This document shows positions 1-6,270 of a stretch of DNA of 9,539 bases, one piece after another. Source of the DNA: an uncultured bacterium (GTDB lineage Bacteria > Cyanobacteriota > Vampirovibrionia > Gastranaerophilales > Gastranaerophilaceae); NCBI GenBank assembly GCA_900556295.1, contig USOK01000044.1, positions 1-9,539 on the forward strand, given 5' to 3'. The translations under genes and the position numbers were made by a program. The notes under the pieces were generated by a model. It worked only from the letters and a program-made list of their open reading frames with translations, made no database searches and was not told the DNA's origin. Each line of letters begins with the position of its first letter. The first letter of the stretch is position 1.

Positions 1-7
1 TTGATAG

Positions 8-29
8 ACTCCGGATCGTAGTCCGGAGT
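8..29. repeat. Perfect 8-bp palindromic hairpin near the window edge
   Basis: ACTCCGGA at 8-15 is exactly complementary to TCCGGAGT at 22-29, with six bases (TCGTAG) between them; a T-G wobble can close the loop to four bases. The arm is much more GC-rich than its surroundings. No T-run follows on either strand, so it is not a classical intrinsic terminator. It resembles in design, but not in sequence, the palindromes at 5001-5017 and 7803-7819. Its relation to whatever lies upstream of the window cannot be judged. Confidence 0.55.
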
Positions 30-80
30 GACAGTTTCGGTTTAGTTGTTTCGTTAAATAGTTGCAATTCATATCATTTT

Positions 81-122
81 AAAAAGACAGAAAATCTAGC
101 ATCTAGCGTAGATTTTCGTCTT
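81..122 (-). terminator. Rho-independent terminator of the ribE-ribBA-GNAT operon
   Basis: GAAAATCTA at 90-98 pairs with TAGATTTTC at 109-117. The stem continues as AAGAC (84-88) with GTCTT (118-122), skipping one unpaired A at 89, giving about 14 base pairs around a 10-base loop. Read on the minus strand, the hairpin runs into five T residues (complement of 81-85). On the plus strand there is no T-run after the stem, so it acts on minus-strand transcripts. It lies about 100 bases beyond the GNAT stop codon, leaving a rather long 3' untranslated tail that includes the small hairpin at 176-189. Confidence 0.65.
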
Positions 123-175
123 ATTCAGAATCTATTAATGCTAATTTCTTATTATAATTTTTGTTTAATATCGGC

Positions 176-189
176 GGGATAGGTATCCC
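176..189. other. Small hairpin in the 3' tail of the GNAT transcript
   Basis: GGGATA at 176-181 is complementary to TATCCC at 184-189, giving about 5 bp with a four-base loop. It sits between the GNAT stop codon and the terminator at 81-122. No T-run follows, so it is not a terminator. An alternative pairing of GATAG (178-182) with CTATC (193-197) is possible. Nothing else is recognisable in the remainder of the first 224 bases. Confidence 0.3.
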
Positions 190-224
190 ACTCTATCGTA
201 CATTACTTAAATTTTCTATGTCGA

Positions 225-1220
225 TTAATCCTTAACCGGCAAATATGATTGCGGATAATTGTAATCTTCTTTAAATCCTAGGTGGCGATACATTTTTAAT
301 GCTTGGAAATTATTGGTTTCTGTTGTTGTATTAACTTCTGAAATAGGTTTAAGCCCGTTATCTGTGATTTCAATAAGTTTTTCAACAGATTTCTTAAGCA
401 TGTGTTTTGACAAGCCTTTGCCCTGGTGCTCTTTTCTAATTGCAACTATAGGGATGTTAGCAATTCTTCCGCCTGTAAGGTTCATAAAACAGAAACCTAC
501 AGGAATGTTATTGTAGAGCATTATTGTAGTTGCTTCAGGTAAAAATTCTGCATAAATATTTTTTACAATCTTTGTAATGATATCACGAGTACCTTCTATT
601 GTCTTAAATCTAGGATCAAATAAGGCATCTGCACTGTCTTCAAAACCTTCTTGAACAACTTCTACCGCATCTTCAAAATACTTGTCTTGCCAATCAACAA
701 GCTTGTATTCACCATCAAGCGGAGAAAGTTGAGTGATTTTTAAGATATCTCGAGAGTTTGTGCCAAACATCATAAAACGCAAAACAGCGATACCAACAAA
801 TTTAAAACCGTAACGTGCAATGTCGCCAATTAATTCTTTTTGTGATCCTAACATTGGATAGCAAACTATTTTATCAAGTCTTTCTGCTTTTGTTAGTTCA
901 AGAAATTTTTTTATCAAATACATTGCTCTTTCAACCATGTTTTCCATTTTGAAAGAGTGAATTATATTTAGTTCAACTGCTTCAGAGATTGCAGTTGTAT
1001 AAACTAAAAAAGCGACTGGAACATTGTTTTCAAACAAAACAAGACATTCAATAAGTTTTTTTTCAACCGCATCAATAAAGTCTTCAAATCCAAGCGGCTC
1101 AAGTTCAAAATTGTACTCGCTAACCGCTCTATCTCTAAAATCATTGTATACGGTTGCAAATCCTTTATAATCGTTTGGAGTTAATAATCTAGCTTCAAAG
1201 TTTTGGTTTTCGTCAGTCAT
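225..1220 (-). CDS. Tandem GNAT-family N-acetyltransferase
   Basis: This 331-residue protein is predicted to transfer an acetyl group from acetyl-CoA to an unknown amine and is probably cytoplasmic, as no signal peptide or membrane helix is visible. The C-terminal half carries GNAT motif A, with RKEHQGKGL at about 262-270 matching the acetyl-CoA pyrophosphate loop, followed by NNFQALKMYRHLGF at 303-316, the usual motif B. The N-terminal half (about 9-150) keeps the GNAT strand pattern (VLFENNVPVAFLVY, 61-74) but has no clear Q/RxxGxG/A loop, so it looks like a degenerate first copy. That layout occurs in two-domain acetyltransferases such as MshD, but no substrate can be inferred. The start is supported by AAGGA at 1230-1234 (minus strand), nine bases upstream. 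It is the last gene of the riboflavin operon, 35 bases after ribBA. Confidence 0.85.
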   Translation of the reverse strand: MTDENQNFEARLLTPNDYKGFATVYNDFRDRAVSEYNFELEPLGFEDFIDAVEKKLIECLVLFENNVPVAFLVYTTAISEAVELNIIHSFKMENMVERAMYLIKKFLELTKAERLDKIVCYPMLGSQKELIGDIARYGFKFVGIAVLRFMMFGTNSRDILKITQLSPLDGEYKLVDWQDKYFEDAVEVVQEGFEDSADALFDPRFKTIEGTRDIITKIVKNIYAEFLPEATTIMLYNNIPVGFCFMNLTGGRIANIPIVAIRKEHQGKGLSKHMLKKSVEKLIEITDNGLKPISEVNTTTETNNFQALKMYRHLGFKEDYNYPQSYLPVKD

Positions 1221-1255
1221 GTCCTTAATTCCTTGTTTGTTTTTGCACTGATAAG

Positions 1256-2464
1256 TTATATCATGTGGTGCATTTTATCTTTTTTAGTTTCCATGTACCG
1301 CTTGTTATACTTATTTATGTATGGCGGTATTTTAACTATATCATGTACAGTTAATCCGTAACCCTTCAAACCGACGATTTTTTTTGGATTGTTTGTAATT
1401 AATTTGAAATTGTTGAAACCTAAATCCCGAATTATCTGTGCGCCCATGCCGTAATCTCTTAAATCAGGCTTAAAGCCGAGAGAAACATTCGCTTCAACCG
1501 TATCTTGTCCTTCTTCTTGGAGGTGATATGCCTTAATTTTATTGATAATTCCGATGCCTCTACCCTCATGCCCCTTCATGTAGACTAAAGCTCCCTTTCC
1601 GTACTCATTAATCATTTTTAATGCACTGTGAAGTTGATAATTGCAATCACATTTCAAGCTGTGAAAAATGTCCCCAGTCAAGCATTCACTGTGAACTCGT
1701 ACAAGCGGAAGTTTATCAGATCCGTCATCTTTTACAAGTGCAACACATTCTTGCCCTGTCAAGTGGTTCAAATAGCCGTAAATTTCAAAATCACCAAATT
1801 GAGTCGGCAAGTGAGCTTCTGCTTCACGAGTAACAATTTTCTCAGACTTCAAGCGGTACGCAATCAATTCCGCAACAGAAATAAATTTTATCCCATGCTT
1901 TTTGGCAAACTTATATAACTCATCTCGACGAGCCATGTGCCCGTCTTCCGCCATAATTTCGCACATTGGACCGGCCGGAACATGCCCTACCAGTCTTGCT
2001 AAATCGACAACTGCTTCTGTGTGCCCTGTTCTTGTTAAAACACCACCTTTTCTTGCCACACAAGGAAACAAGTGCCCAGGACGTCGAAGGTCTGACGGTT
2101 GAGCGTCAGGAGCAAGACAAACTTCTATCGTCTTTGCTCTGTCAAATGCTGAAATTCCTGTTGTTACACCGTATTTTTCAGATGCATCAATGCTCACAGT
2201 AAAAGCTGTTTTCATAGATTCGTTGTTTTGCTCAACCATTTGTGGCAACTGCATTTTTTCGGCAATTTCAGGTGATATCGCAAGGCATATCAAACCTTTT
2301 GCGTGCTCTGCCATAAACTTTATAACTTCCGGTGTAACCATTTGCCCGGAACAAATCAAATCGCCTTCATTTTCTCTGTCTTCATCATCGGCAACAATGA
2401 GCATTTTGCCGTTTTTGAAATCTTCTAATGCGCTTTCTATACTGTCAAATTTAAAATCTTCCAT
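1256..2464 (-). CDS. ribBA: Bifunctional RibBA: DHBP synthase / GTP cyclohydrolase II
   Basis: This enzyme supplies both precursors of riboflavin. The N-terminal domain (about 1-200) makes 3,4-dihydroxy-2-butanone 4-phosphate from ribulose 5-phosphate. The C-terminal domain (about 205-402) opens GTP to the diaminopyrimidine precursor. RibB signatures are the acidic metal/substrate loop DDEDRENEGDL (26-36), RTGHTEAVVDLARL (145-158) and CEIM (168-171). RibA signatures are the zinc cysteines C261, C272 and C274 in the CLTGDIF...CDC motif, GHEGRGIGI (298-306), DLRDYG with the likely catalytic Arg (334-339) and TNNPKK (357-362). All key residues are present and the length is normal for the fusion. 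The ATG lies one base after the ribE stop (TAATATG on the minus strand) and its own Shine-Dalgarno is weak, so translation is probably coupled. ribD and ribH are not in the window. Confidence 0.97.
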   Translation of the reverse strand: MEDFKFDSIESALEDFKNGKMLIVADDEDRENEGDLICSGQMVTPEVIKFMAEHAKGLICLAISPEIAEKMQLPQMVEQNNESMKTAFTVSIDASEKYGVTTGISAFDRAKTIEVCLAPDAQPSDLRRPGHLFPCVARKGGVLTRTGHTEAVVDLARLVGHVPAGPMCEIMAEDGHMARRDELYKFAKKHGIKFISVAELIAYRLKSEKIVTREAEAHLPTQFGDFEIYGYLNHLTGQECVALVKDDGSDKLPLVRVHSECLTGDIFHSLKCDCNYQLHSALKMINEYGKGALVYMKGHEGRGIGIINKIKAYHLQEEGQDTVEANVSLGFKPDLRDYGMGAQIIRDLGFNNFKLITNNPKKIVGLKGYGLTVHDIVKIPPYINKYNKRYMETKKDKMHHMI

Positions 2465-2465
2465 A

Positions 2466-3059
2466 TTACATAAACCCGTTTTCTTTCAAAAAATCTTCTG
2501 TCAAATTATTATCTTTCGTTGATAAAATTTTTTCAACATATCTACCTAAAATATCAGTTTCAATATTAACCAAATCACCAACATGCAAGTCTTTTAGGTT
2601 AGTATTTTCAAGTGTATGGGGAATAATTGCAACACTAAAAATATTTTTTTCAGACTTTGAAACAGTTAAACTAACTCCGTTTACAGTAATCGAACCTTTA
2701 TAAACTATATATTTGTCAAGTTCAGGAGAAACTTCAAACCTCATATCACCCAAGTATTTTGCCACTCCATCAACATGCCCTTGAACAATGTGCCCACCCA
2801 TACGAGTTTGCGGAGTTAAAGCTCTTTCAAGATTAACTCTCTCTCCTGTTTTAAATCCTTTTGTAATCCTCAATGTTTCTGAACTTACATCGGCTAAAAA
2901 ATAATTACTCATCAAATCAACAACAGTCTGGCAACAACCATTTATTGCAATGCTGTCGCCTAATTGTGTATTTTCAAGAACCTTTTTGCATTCGACAACA
3001 AGTTTTTCTCCGTTAAAACTTTTGATTTTACCTATTTCTTCAACAATTCCTGTAAACAT
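2466..3059 (-). CDS. ribE: Riboflavin synthase, alpha subunit
   Basis: This enzyme catalyses the last step of riboflavin synthesis, dismutation of two 6,7-dimethyl-8-ribityllumazine molecules to riboflavin and the diaminopyrimidine; the active enzyme is normally a trimer. The 197-residue protein shows the diagnostic N-terminus MFTGIVEEIG and the internal two-barrel repeat. GDSIAINGCCQTVV (34-47) in barrel one corresponds to GSITVNGVSLTVS (122-134) in barrel two. QTRMGGHIVQGHVDG (84-98) starts the second barrel and ETDILGRYVEKIL (167-179) precedes the C-terminal helix. It is the first gene of the ribE-ribBA-GNAT unit. No Shine-Dalgarno precedes the ATG; a promoter -10 ends six bases before it. 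There is no room for an FMN riboswitch in the 53 bases to the divergent gene. Some authors and E. coli use ribC/ribE naming differently. Confidence 0.96.
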   Translation of the reverse strand: MFTGIVEEIGKIKSFNGEKLVVECKKVLENTQLGDSIAINGCCQTVVDLMSNYFLADVSSETLRITKGFKTGERVNLERALTPQTRMGGHIVQGHVDGVAKYLGDMRFEVSPELDKYIVYKGSITVNGVSLTVSKSEKNIFSVAIIPHTLENTNLKDLHVGDLVNIETDILGRYVEKILSTKDNNLTEDFLKENGFM

Positions 3060-3065
3060 AACTAG

Positions 3066-3094
3066 ATTTTAACATGAAAATTTATTGCTGTATT
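3066..3094 (-). promoter_or_regulatory. Extended -10 promoter of ribE
   Basis: On the minus strand TGTTAAAAT (3074-3066) is an extended -10 (TGn plus TAAAAT). A weak -35 AATACA (3094-3089) lies 17 bases upstream of the hexamer. The hexamer ends six bases before the ribE ATG, so transcription should begin at or beside the start codon. The identical string TGTTAAAAT occurs before the HD gene at 8922-8930. The element interleaves with the plus-strand U32 promoter. Confidence 0.5.
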
Positions 3095-3099
3095 TGTAA

Positions 3100-3105
3100 T
3101 ATAAT
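3100..3105 (+). promoter_or_regulatory. Consensus -10 (TATAAT) of the U32 gene
   Basis: TATAAT at 3100-3105 ends seven bases before the ATG at 3113, predicting a leaderless mRNA. No good -35 is visible at 16-18 bases; the best candidates there are plain A/T. The same TATAAT-7 nt-ATG arrangement precedes the gene at 5122. The box lies inside the region a polymerase would cover at the divergent ribE promoter. Confidence 0.45.
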
Positions 3106-3112
3106 AAATCTT

Positions 3113-4900
3113 ATGAAAAAAGTTGAACTGTTAGCACCTGCAAAAGATAAACAAACAGCAATCACAGCGATAAATTCCGGTTGTGATGCAATTTATATTG
3201 GTGCACAAAATTTCGGTGCTCGAAAAAAAGTCGGTAATTCTCTAGAAGATATTAAAGAAATTGTTGACTATGCTCACAAGTTCTACGTAAAAGTGCATGT
3301 TACTGTAAATACGATATTGACAAATTTTGAACTTCTTGAGGCCCAAAAATTAATTCAAGATCTTTATGACATAGGGGTTGACGCAATTATTGTCCAAGAT
3401 ATGGGAATTTTTAAACTTGCAATAGAAGGGAAACTTCCGCCAATTGCAATACACGCCAGTACTCAGTGTGATAACAGATCTTTAGAAAAAGTAGAGTTTT
3501 TCAAAAATATTGGAGCTTCTCGTGTAATTTTGGCAAGAGAGCTTTCGTTGGAACAAATTAAAGAAATATGCCAACTTGCGTCAAGCGGAGAAAATCCGAT
3601 TGAAGTTGAAACATTTGTTCATGGCGCATTGTGTGTATCATACAGTGGACAATGCTATATGAGTTATTACATAGGTGGGCGTTCTGCAAATAGAGGCGAG
3701 TGTGCACAAGCTTGCCGTAAAAAATATTCATTAGTTGATGACAAGGGCAATGTTATAGCAAAAGACAAATACTTGTTGAGCATGAGAGATTTTAATGCGT
3801 CAAAACACTTGCAAGAGCTAATTGATGTCGGTGTAAAATCTTTTAAAATAGAAGGACGATTAAAAGATAAAAACTATGTTAGAAATGTTGTTGCATATTA
3901 TAGAAGCGAAATCGATAAATATGCCGGCAAAACATCTTCAGGTAAAGTGTTTATTGACTTTGAACCGGATGTGAGAAAAAGTTTTAATAGGGGGTTTACA
4001 GACTATTTTCTTGACGGTCGTAAAAAATGTTTTAACTTTGAAAGTCCAAAGTCCCTTGGAGAAAAACTTGGCAAAATTTCTAAACTTGGTAAAAATTATT
4101 TTGAGATAAATTGGTTAAAAAATAATTCTCCAAAGGATTTGAACCCACAAGACGGACTTTATTTTAATGGCATGGGCTGTCTTGTAAATAAAATAGAAGG
4201 TAATAAAATTTATCCGAATAAAATGGATGGGCTTACAATTGGATGTGAAATTTTTAGAAATTTTGACCGCAAGTTTGAAAAACAACTTGAAAATTCTAAA
4301 ATCAAACGCCAAATTGGAGTGGAGTTTACTTTTCAAAACTCTATTTTGACTGCAATTGATGAGGACAAAAATTCTGTTAGTCTAAAAATTGCAAAAGGAG
4401 AAGCTCCTAAAAATCCTGAAAAGATGAAAGAAAATTTTATTACACAGCTAAAAAAAACAGGCGAAAGTAATTTTTATGTCGAAAACATTGAGGTTTTGGA
4501 TGAATTATCATTTATTCCGGTTTCACAGATTAATGAAATTCGTCGTCAAATCCTTGCTGAACTGATGAATGAGCGGTTAAAGAATTATAAGCGAGAAATT
4601 CAGCGTCCGATGTCATTTGCAGAATTTCCGCAAAAAGAATTGGATTACCGTGCCAATATTTATAACGATACAGCAAAATGTTTTTATGAAAATTGTGGCT
4701 GTAATGTTTGCGAAATGGCATTGGAAAGTGGGAAAACAAAATCTCGTACAATTGAGCTAATGCATACAAAACACTGTTTGAAATTTGCATTTGATATGTG
4801 CAAATCCCCGAAAAAACTGTTTTTAATTGATGAAAAAGGCAAAAAATATCCGCTAAAATTCGATTGCAAGAATTGCGAAATGCGAATTATAAGTGAATAA
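3113..4900 (+). CDS. U32 family protein, RlhA/TrhP-like RNA hydroxylation factor
   Basis: Formerly called collagenase-like peptidases, characterised U32 proteins such as E. coli RlhA (YdcP) and TrhP (YegQ) are iron-sulfur proteins needed to hydroxylate 23S rRNA C2501 or tRNA U34. This protein has the barrel start MKKVELLAPA (1-10), the full U32 signature from E166 to S184 (ETFVHGALC...SGQC..S) and NRGECAQACR (193-202). That gives the four cysteines C174, C181, C197 and C201 expected for a [4Fe-4S] cluster. FNRGFTDYFL (291-300) and the following middle domain match long RlhA-type members, and 595 residues is near their length. The tail ends in HTKHC...C...FDCKNCEM, with extra cysteines C523, C528, C530 and C533. 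The ORF extends in frame to an ATG at 3074, but that region is promoter DNA and family proteins begin at MKK. Which RNA it acts on is undetermined. Confidence 0.88.
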   Translation: MKKVELLAPAKDKQTAITAINSGCDAIYIGAQNFGARKKVGNSLEDIKEIVDYAHKFYVKVHVTVNTILTNFELLEAQKLIQDLYDIGVDAIIVQDMGIFKLAIEGKLPPIAIHASTQCDNRSLEKVEFFKNIGASRVILARELSLEQIKEICQLASSGENPIEVETFVHGALCVSYSGQCYMSYYIGGRSANRGECAQACRKKYSLVDDKGNVIAKDKYLLSMRDFNASKHLQELIDVGVKSFKIEGRLKDKNYVRNVVAYYRSEIDKYAGKTSSGKVFIDFEPDVRKSFNRGFTDYFLDGRKKCFNFESPKSLGEKLGKISKLGKNYFEINWLKNNSPKDLNPQDGLYFNGMGCLVNKIEGNKIYPNKMDGLTIGCEIFRNFDRKFEKQLENSKIKRQIGVEFTFQNSILTAIDEDKNSVSLKIAKGEAPKNPEKMKENFITQLKKTGESNFYVENIEVLDELSFIPVSQINEIRRQILAELMNERLKNYKREIQRPMSFAEFPQKELDYRANIYNDTAKCFYENCGCNVCEMALESGKTKSRTIELMHTKHCLKFAFDMCKSPKKLFLIDEKGKKYPLKFDCKNCEMRIISE

Positions 4901-4908
4901 GAGAATAT

Positions 4909-4974
4909 GTGAAAAGTGAAACGTGAGAAGTGAAAAGACCGTATCAGAAGTGAGTGGTGAATGGTGAGTAGTGA
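4909..4974 (+). repeat. Heptameric GTGAnnn tandem repeat in two blocks
   Basis: GTGA begins at 4909, 4916, 4923 and 4930, then again at 4950, 4957, 4964 and 4971, so each block has four units at an exact 7-base period. The intervening three bases vary (AAA, AAC, GAA; GTG, ATG, GTA). The two blocks are separated by 20 rather than 21 bases, so they are out of register by one. The array starts nine bases after the U32 stop codon and is followed by T7 at 4983-4989. It is not coding. Confidence 0.75.
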
Positions 4975-4998
4975 GCAGACTGTTTTTTTATTTGTTGT

Positions 4999-5019
4999 TT
5001 GTCAGGCATAGCCTGACCT
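4999..5019. repeat. Dispersed 21-nt palindromic repeat, copy 1
   Basis: The core is GTCAGGC-ATA-GCCTGAC at 5001-5017, a perfect 7-bp stem with a three-base loop, flanked by TT and CT. All 21 bases recur identically at 7801-7821. It lies between the GTGA repeat and the promoter of the gene at 5122. No T-run follows on the plus strand. It resembles a REP-type intergenic palindrome. Confidence 0.75.
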
Positions 5020-5031
5020 GCCGAAATAACT

Positions 5032-5045
5032 GCGGTGTATACCGC
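5032..5045. repeat. Second palindrome adjoining the dispersed repeat
   Basis: GCGGT at 5032-5036 pairs with ACCGC at 5041-5045 around GTAT. It lies 14 bases after the 5001-5017 palindrome, so the two hairpins could form a paired-hairpin unit. This hairpin is absent from the copy at 7801-7821. Confidence 0.45.
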
Positions 5046-5086
5046 TGATACGAACTTAGTAACCCAGTAATATCTGTTTAACGAAC

Positions 5087-5114
5087 TAGACAAACACCAA
5101 AAAATCAGTATAAT
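5087..5114 (+). promoter_or_regulatory. Promoter of the gene at 5122 (near-consensus)
   Basis: TAGACA at 5087-5092 matches five of six bases of the -35 consensus, and TATAAT at 5109-5114 is a perfect -10, with a 16-base spacer. Transcription is expected at about 5121-5122, exactly the ATG, predicting a leaderless mRNA. There is no Shine-Dalgarno between the -10 and the ATG. It probably drives this gene and the two that follow. Confidence 0.6.
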
Positions 5115-5121
5115 AAAAGCT

Positions 5122-6243
5122 ATGGCAGATATAAATCTCGGACATTTAATTTCGAAATTCGTAAATTATCAGGCGCTTAACTCTCAAAGGCAAGCTCCTC
5201 AGTTTCAACCTGCTCAAACATCTTTTACGCCTTCGCCAACTCCGCAACCGCAAGCCTCGGCAACACCAAAACCAACAACCCCAACTCCACAAATGGGTAA
5301 TATGGGCGGAAGTGATCAATCTGCTTACGTAAAAGATATGATGAAATTACCGAAAAATATGAATGAACTTTTTTATATGCTACAACGCAATATTTCTCTT
5401 GCTCAGTTTAACCAAAGATTTGCTAATCATATTAACATGCAAAGAAATGCGATGTCGCAGACTCAAGCTCAAATTCTGGCACAGCTACAAGGCTTATCAC
5501 TCACAGAAGCTCAAAATATGCTCTTAACCGGGAACAAGGCTGTGCTAAACCAATTACAAAGTACTTTGCGTAATCTTACGTTGTCGTCAAATGGTTTAAT
5601 AAATCTTTCTCAAGTAGCGCAAATGATTGAAACAAACGGGAAAGACGCTATTGCAAAACTTATTACAACTATGGCGAATTCTGCAAAACTTGGTATTACT
5701 GATTTAACTCAGCTTAAAGATACTGCAAAGCTAATAAATGCAAGCATTGCTGCTGCTTCTCAAAACGATTCTGCTCAAACGATGAAGCTTTTAATGCTTT
5801 TATATCTTCCGTGGCTTCCGCTTCAAGAAGGTGTTGGATTTGATTTGGAAATTGAGGCCGGTGAAAAATCTGACGGCTCTGACAGTATTTTAACAATAAC
5901 AATTACAACATTGAATTATGGAAATGTGACAGCAACACTGATTTTGGAAAGTTCAAATTCTGTTCATGTAAATATTGAATGTGTAAAAGATTTTCCTAAA
6001 GACGAGCTTATGCTTCGGATAGAAGGTGATGAAAAACATTATTCTATGGAATCAGTAGTGTCTTTCGAAACTAGTACGCAGACAACTGTAAACGAAAAAC
6101 AAGAAAAACCACAGGCAAAAATAAATATGGGTAACACAAACGAAATTAATCCATACTTATTGCTAATGGCGCACACTATAATAAGACATGTTATTGAAAT
6201 TGACAAAAATACCTCAAACGGAATACAATCTCATGTAGATTAA
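5122..6243 (+). CDS. Pro/Gln-rich protein of unknown function, possibly FliK-C-like
   Basis: I do not recognise this 373-residue protein with certainty. It begins with a short helix-forming stretch (1-20), followed by a proline/glutamine/threonine-rich linker (about 24-58) typical of flexible spacers. A long Gln/Asn/Leu-rich, probably helical region (70-215) comes next. A hydrophobic segment MKLLMLLYLPWLPL (221-234) leads into a beta-rich domain (about 238-300). That sequence of events, a hydrophobic LPL segment followed by strands such as LTITITTLNYGNVTATLIL (257-275), weakly recalls the C-terminal domain of flagellar hook-length control proteins (FliK). No flagellar gene is nearby and I rate that resemblance low. 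No signal peptide is visible, and the hydrophobic segment is short for a membrane helix. A strong promoter ends seven bases before the ATG. The VOC gene follows after 27 bases. Confidence 0.75.
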   Translation: MADINLGHLISKFVNYQALNSQRQAPQFQPAQTSFTPSPTPQPQASATPKPTTPTPQMGNMGGSDQSAYVKDMMKLPKNMNELFYMLQRNISLAQFNQRFANHINMQRNAMSQTQAQILAQLQGLSLTEAQNMLLTGNKAVLNQLQSTLRNLTLSSNGLINLSQVAQMIETNGKDAIAKLITTMANSAKLGITDLTQLKDTAKLINASIAAASQNDSAQTMKLLMLLYLPWLPLQEGVGFDLEIEAGEKSDGSDSILTITITTLNYGNVTATLILESSNSVHVNIECVKDFPKDELMLRIEGDEKHYSMESVVSFETSTQTTVNEKQEKPQAKINMGNTNEINPYLLLMAHTIIRHVIEIDKNTSNGIQSHVD

Positions 6244-6270
6244 AATTTTTGAATTTGGAAAGGGAAAAAT

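Noticed and set aside
3..182. Plus-strand frame open from the window edge for about 59 codons
   Set aside because: It has no visible start, no protein-like motif, and runs through the palindrome at 8-29 and the terminator at 84-122, so it is probably chance openness rather than a gene end.
1621..2522. Plus-strand ORFs antisense to ribBA and ribE
   Set aside because: They are shadows of strongly conserved minus-strand genes, lack ribosome sites and show no family motifs.
3074..3112. N-terminal extension of the U32 protein from the ATG at 3074
   Set aside because: The 13 extra residues precede the family's usual MKK-ELLAP start and lie on the ribE/U32 promoter region, including the TATAAT at 3100-3105.
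2987..3112. FMN riboswitch upstream of ribE
   Set aside because: Only 53 bases separate the divergent start codons, too short for the RFN aptamer, and none of its conserved boxes are visible.
4975..4990. T7 run after the GTGA repeats as an intrinsic terminator of the U32 gene
   Set aside because: No stable GC-rich stem directly precedes the T-run; the GTGA repeats cannot pair with themselves.
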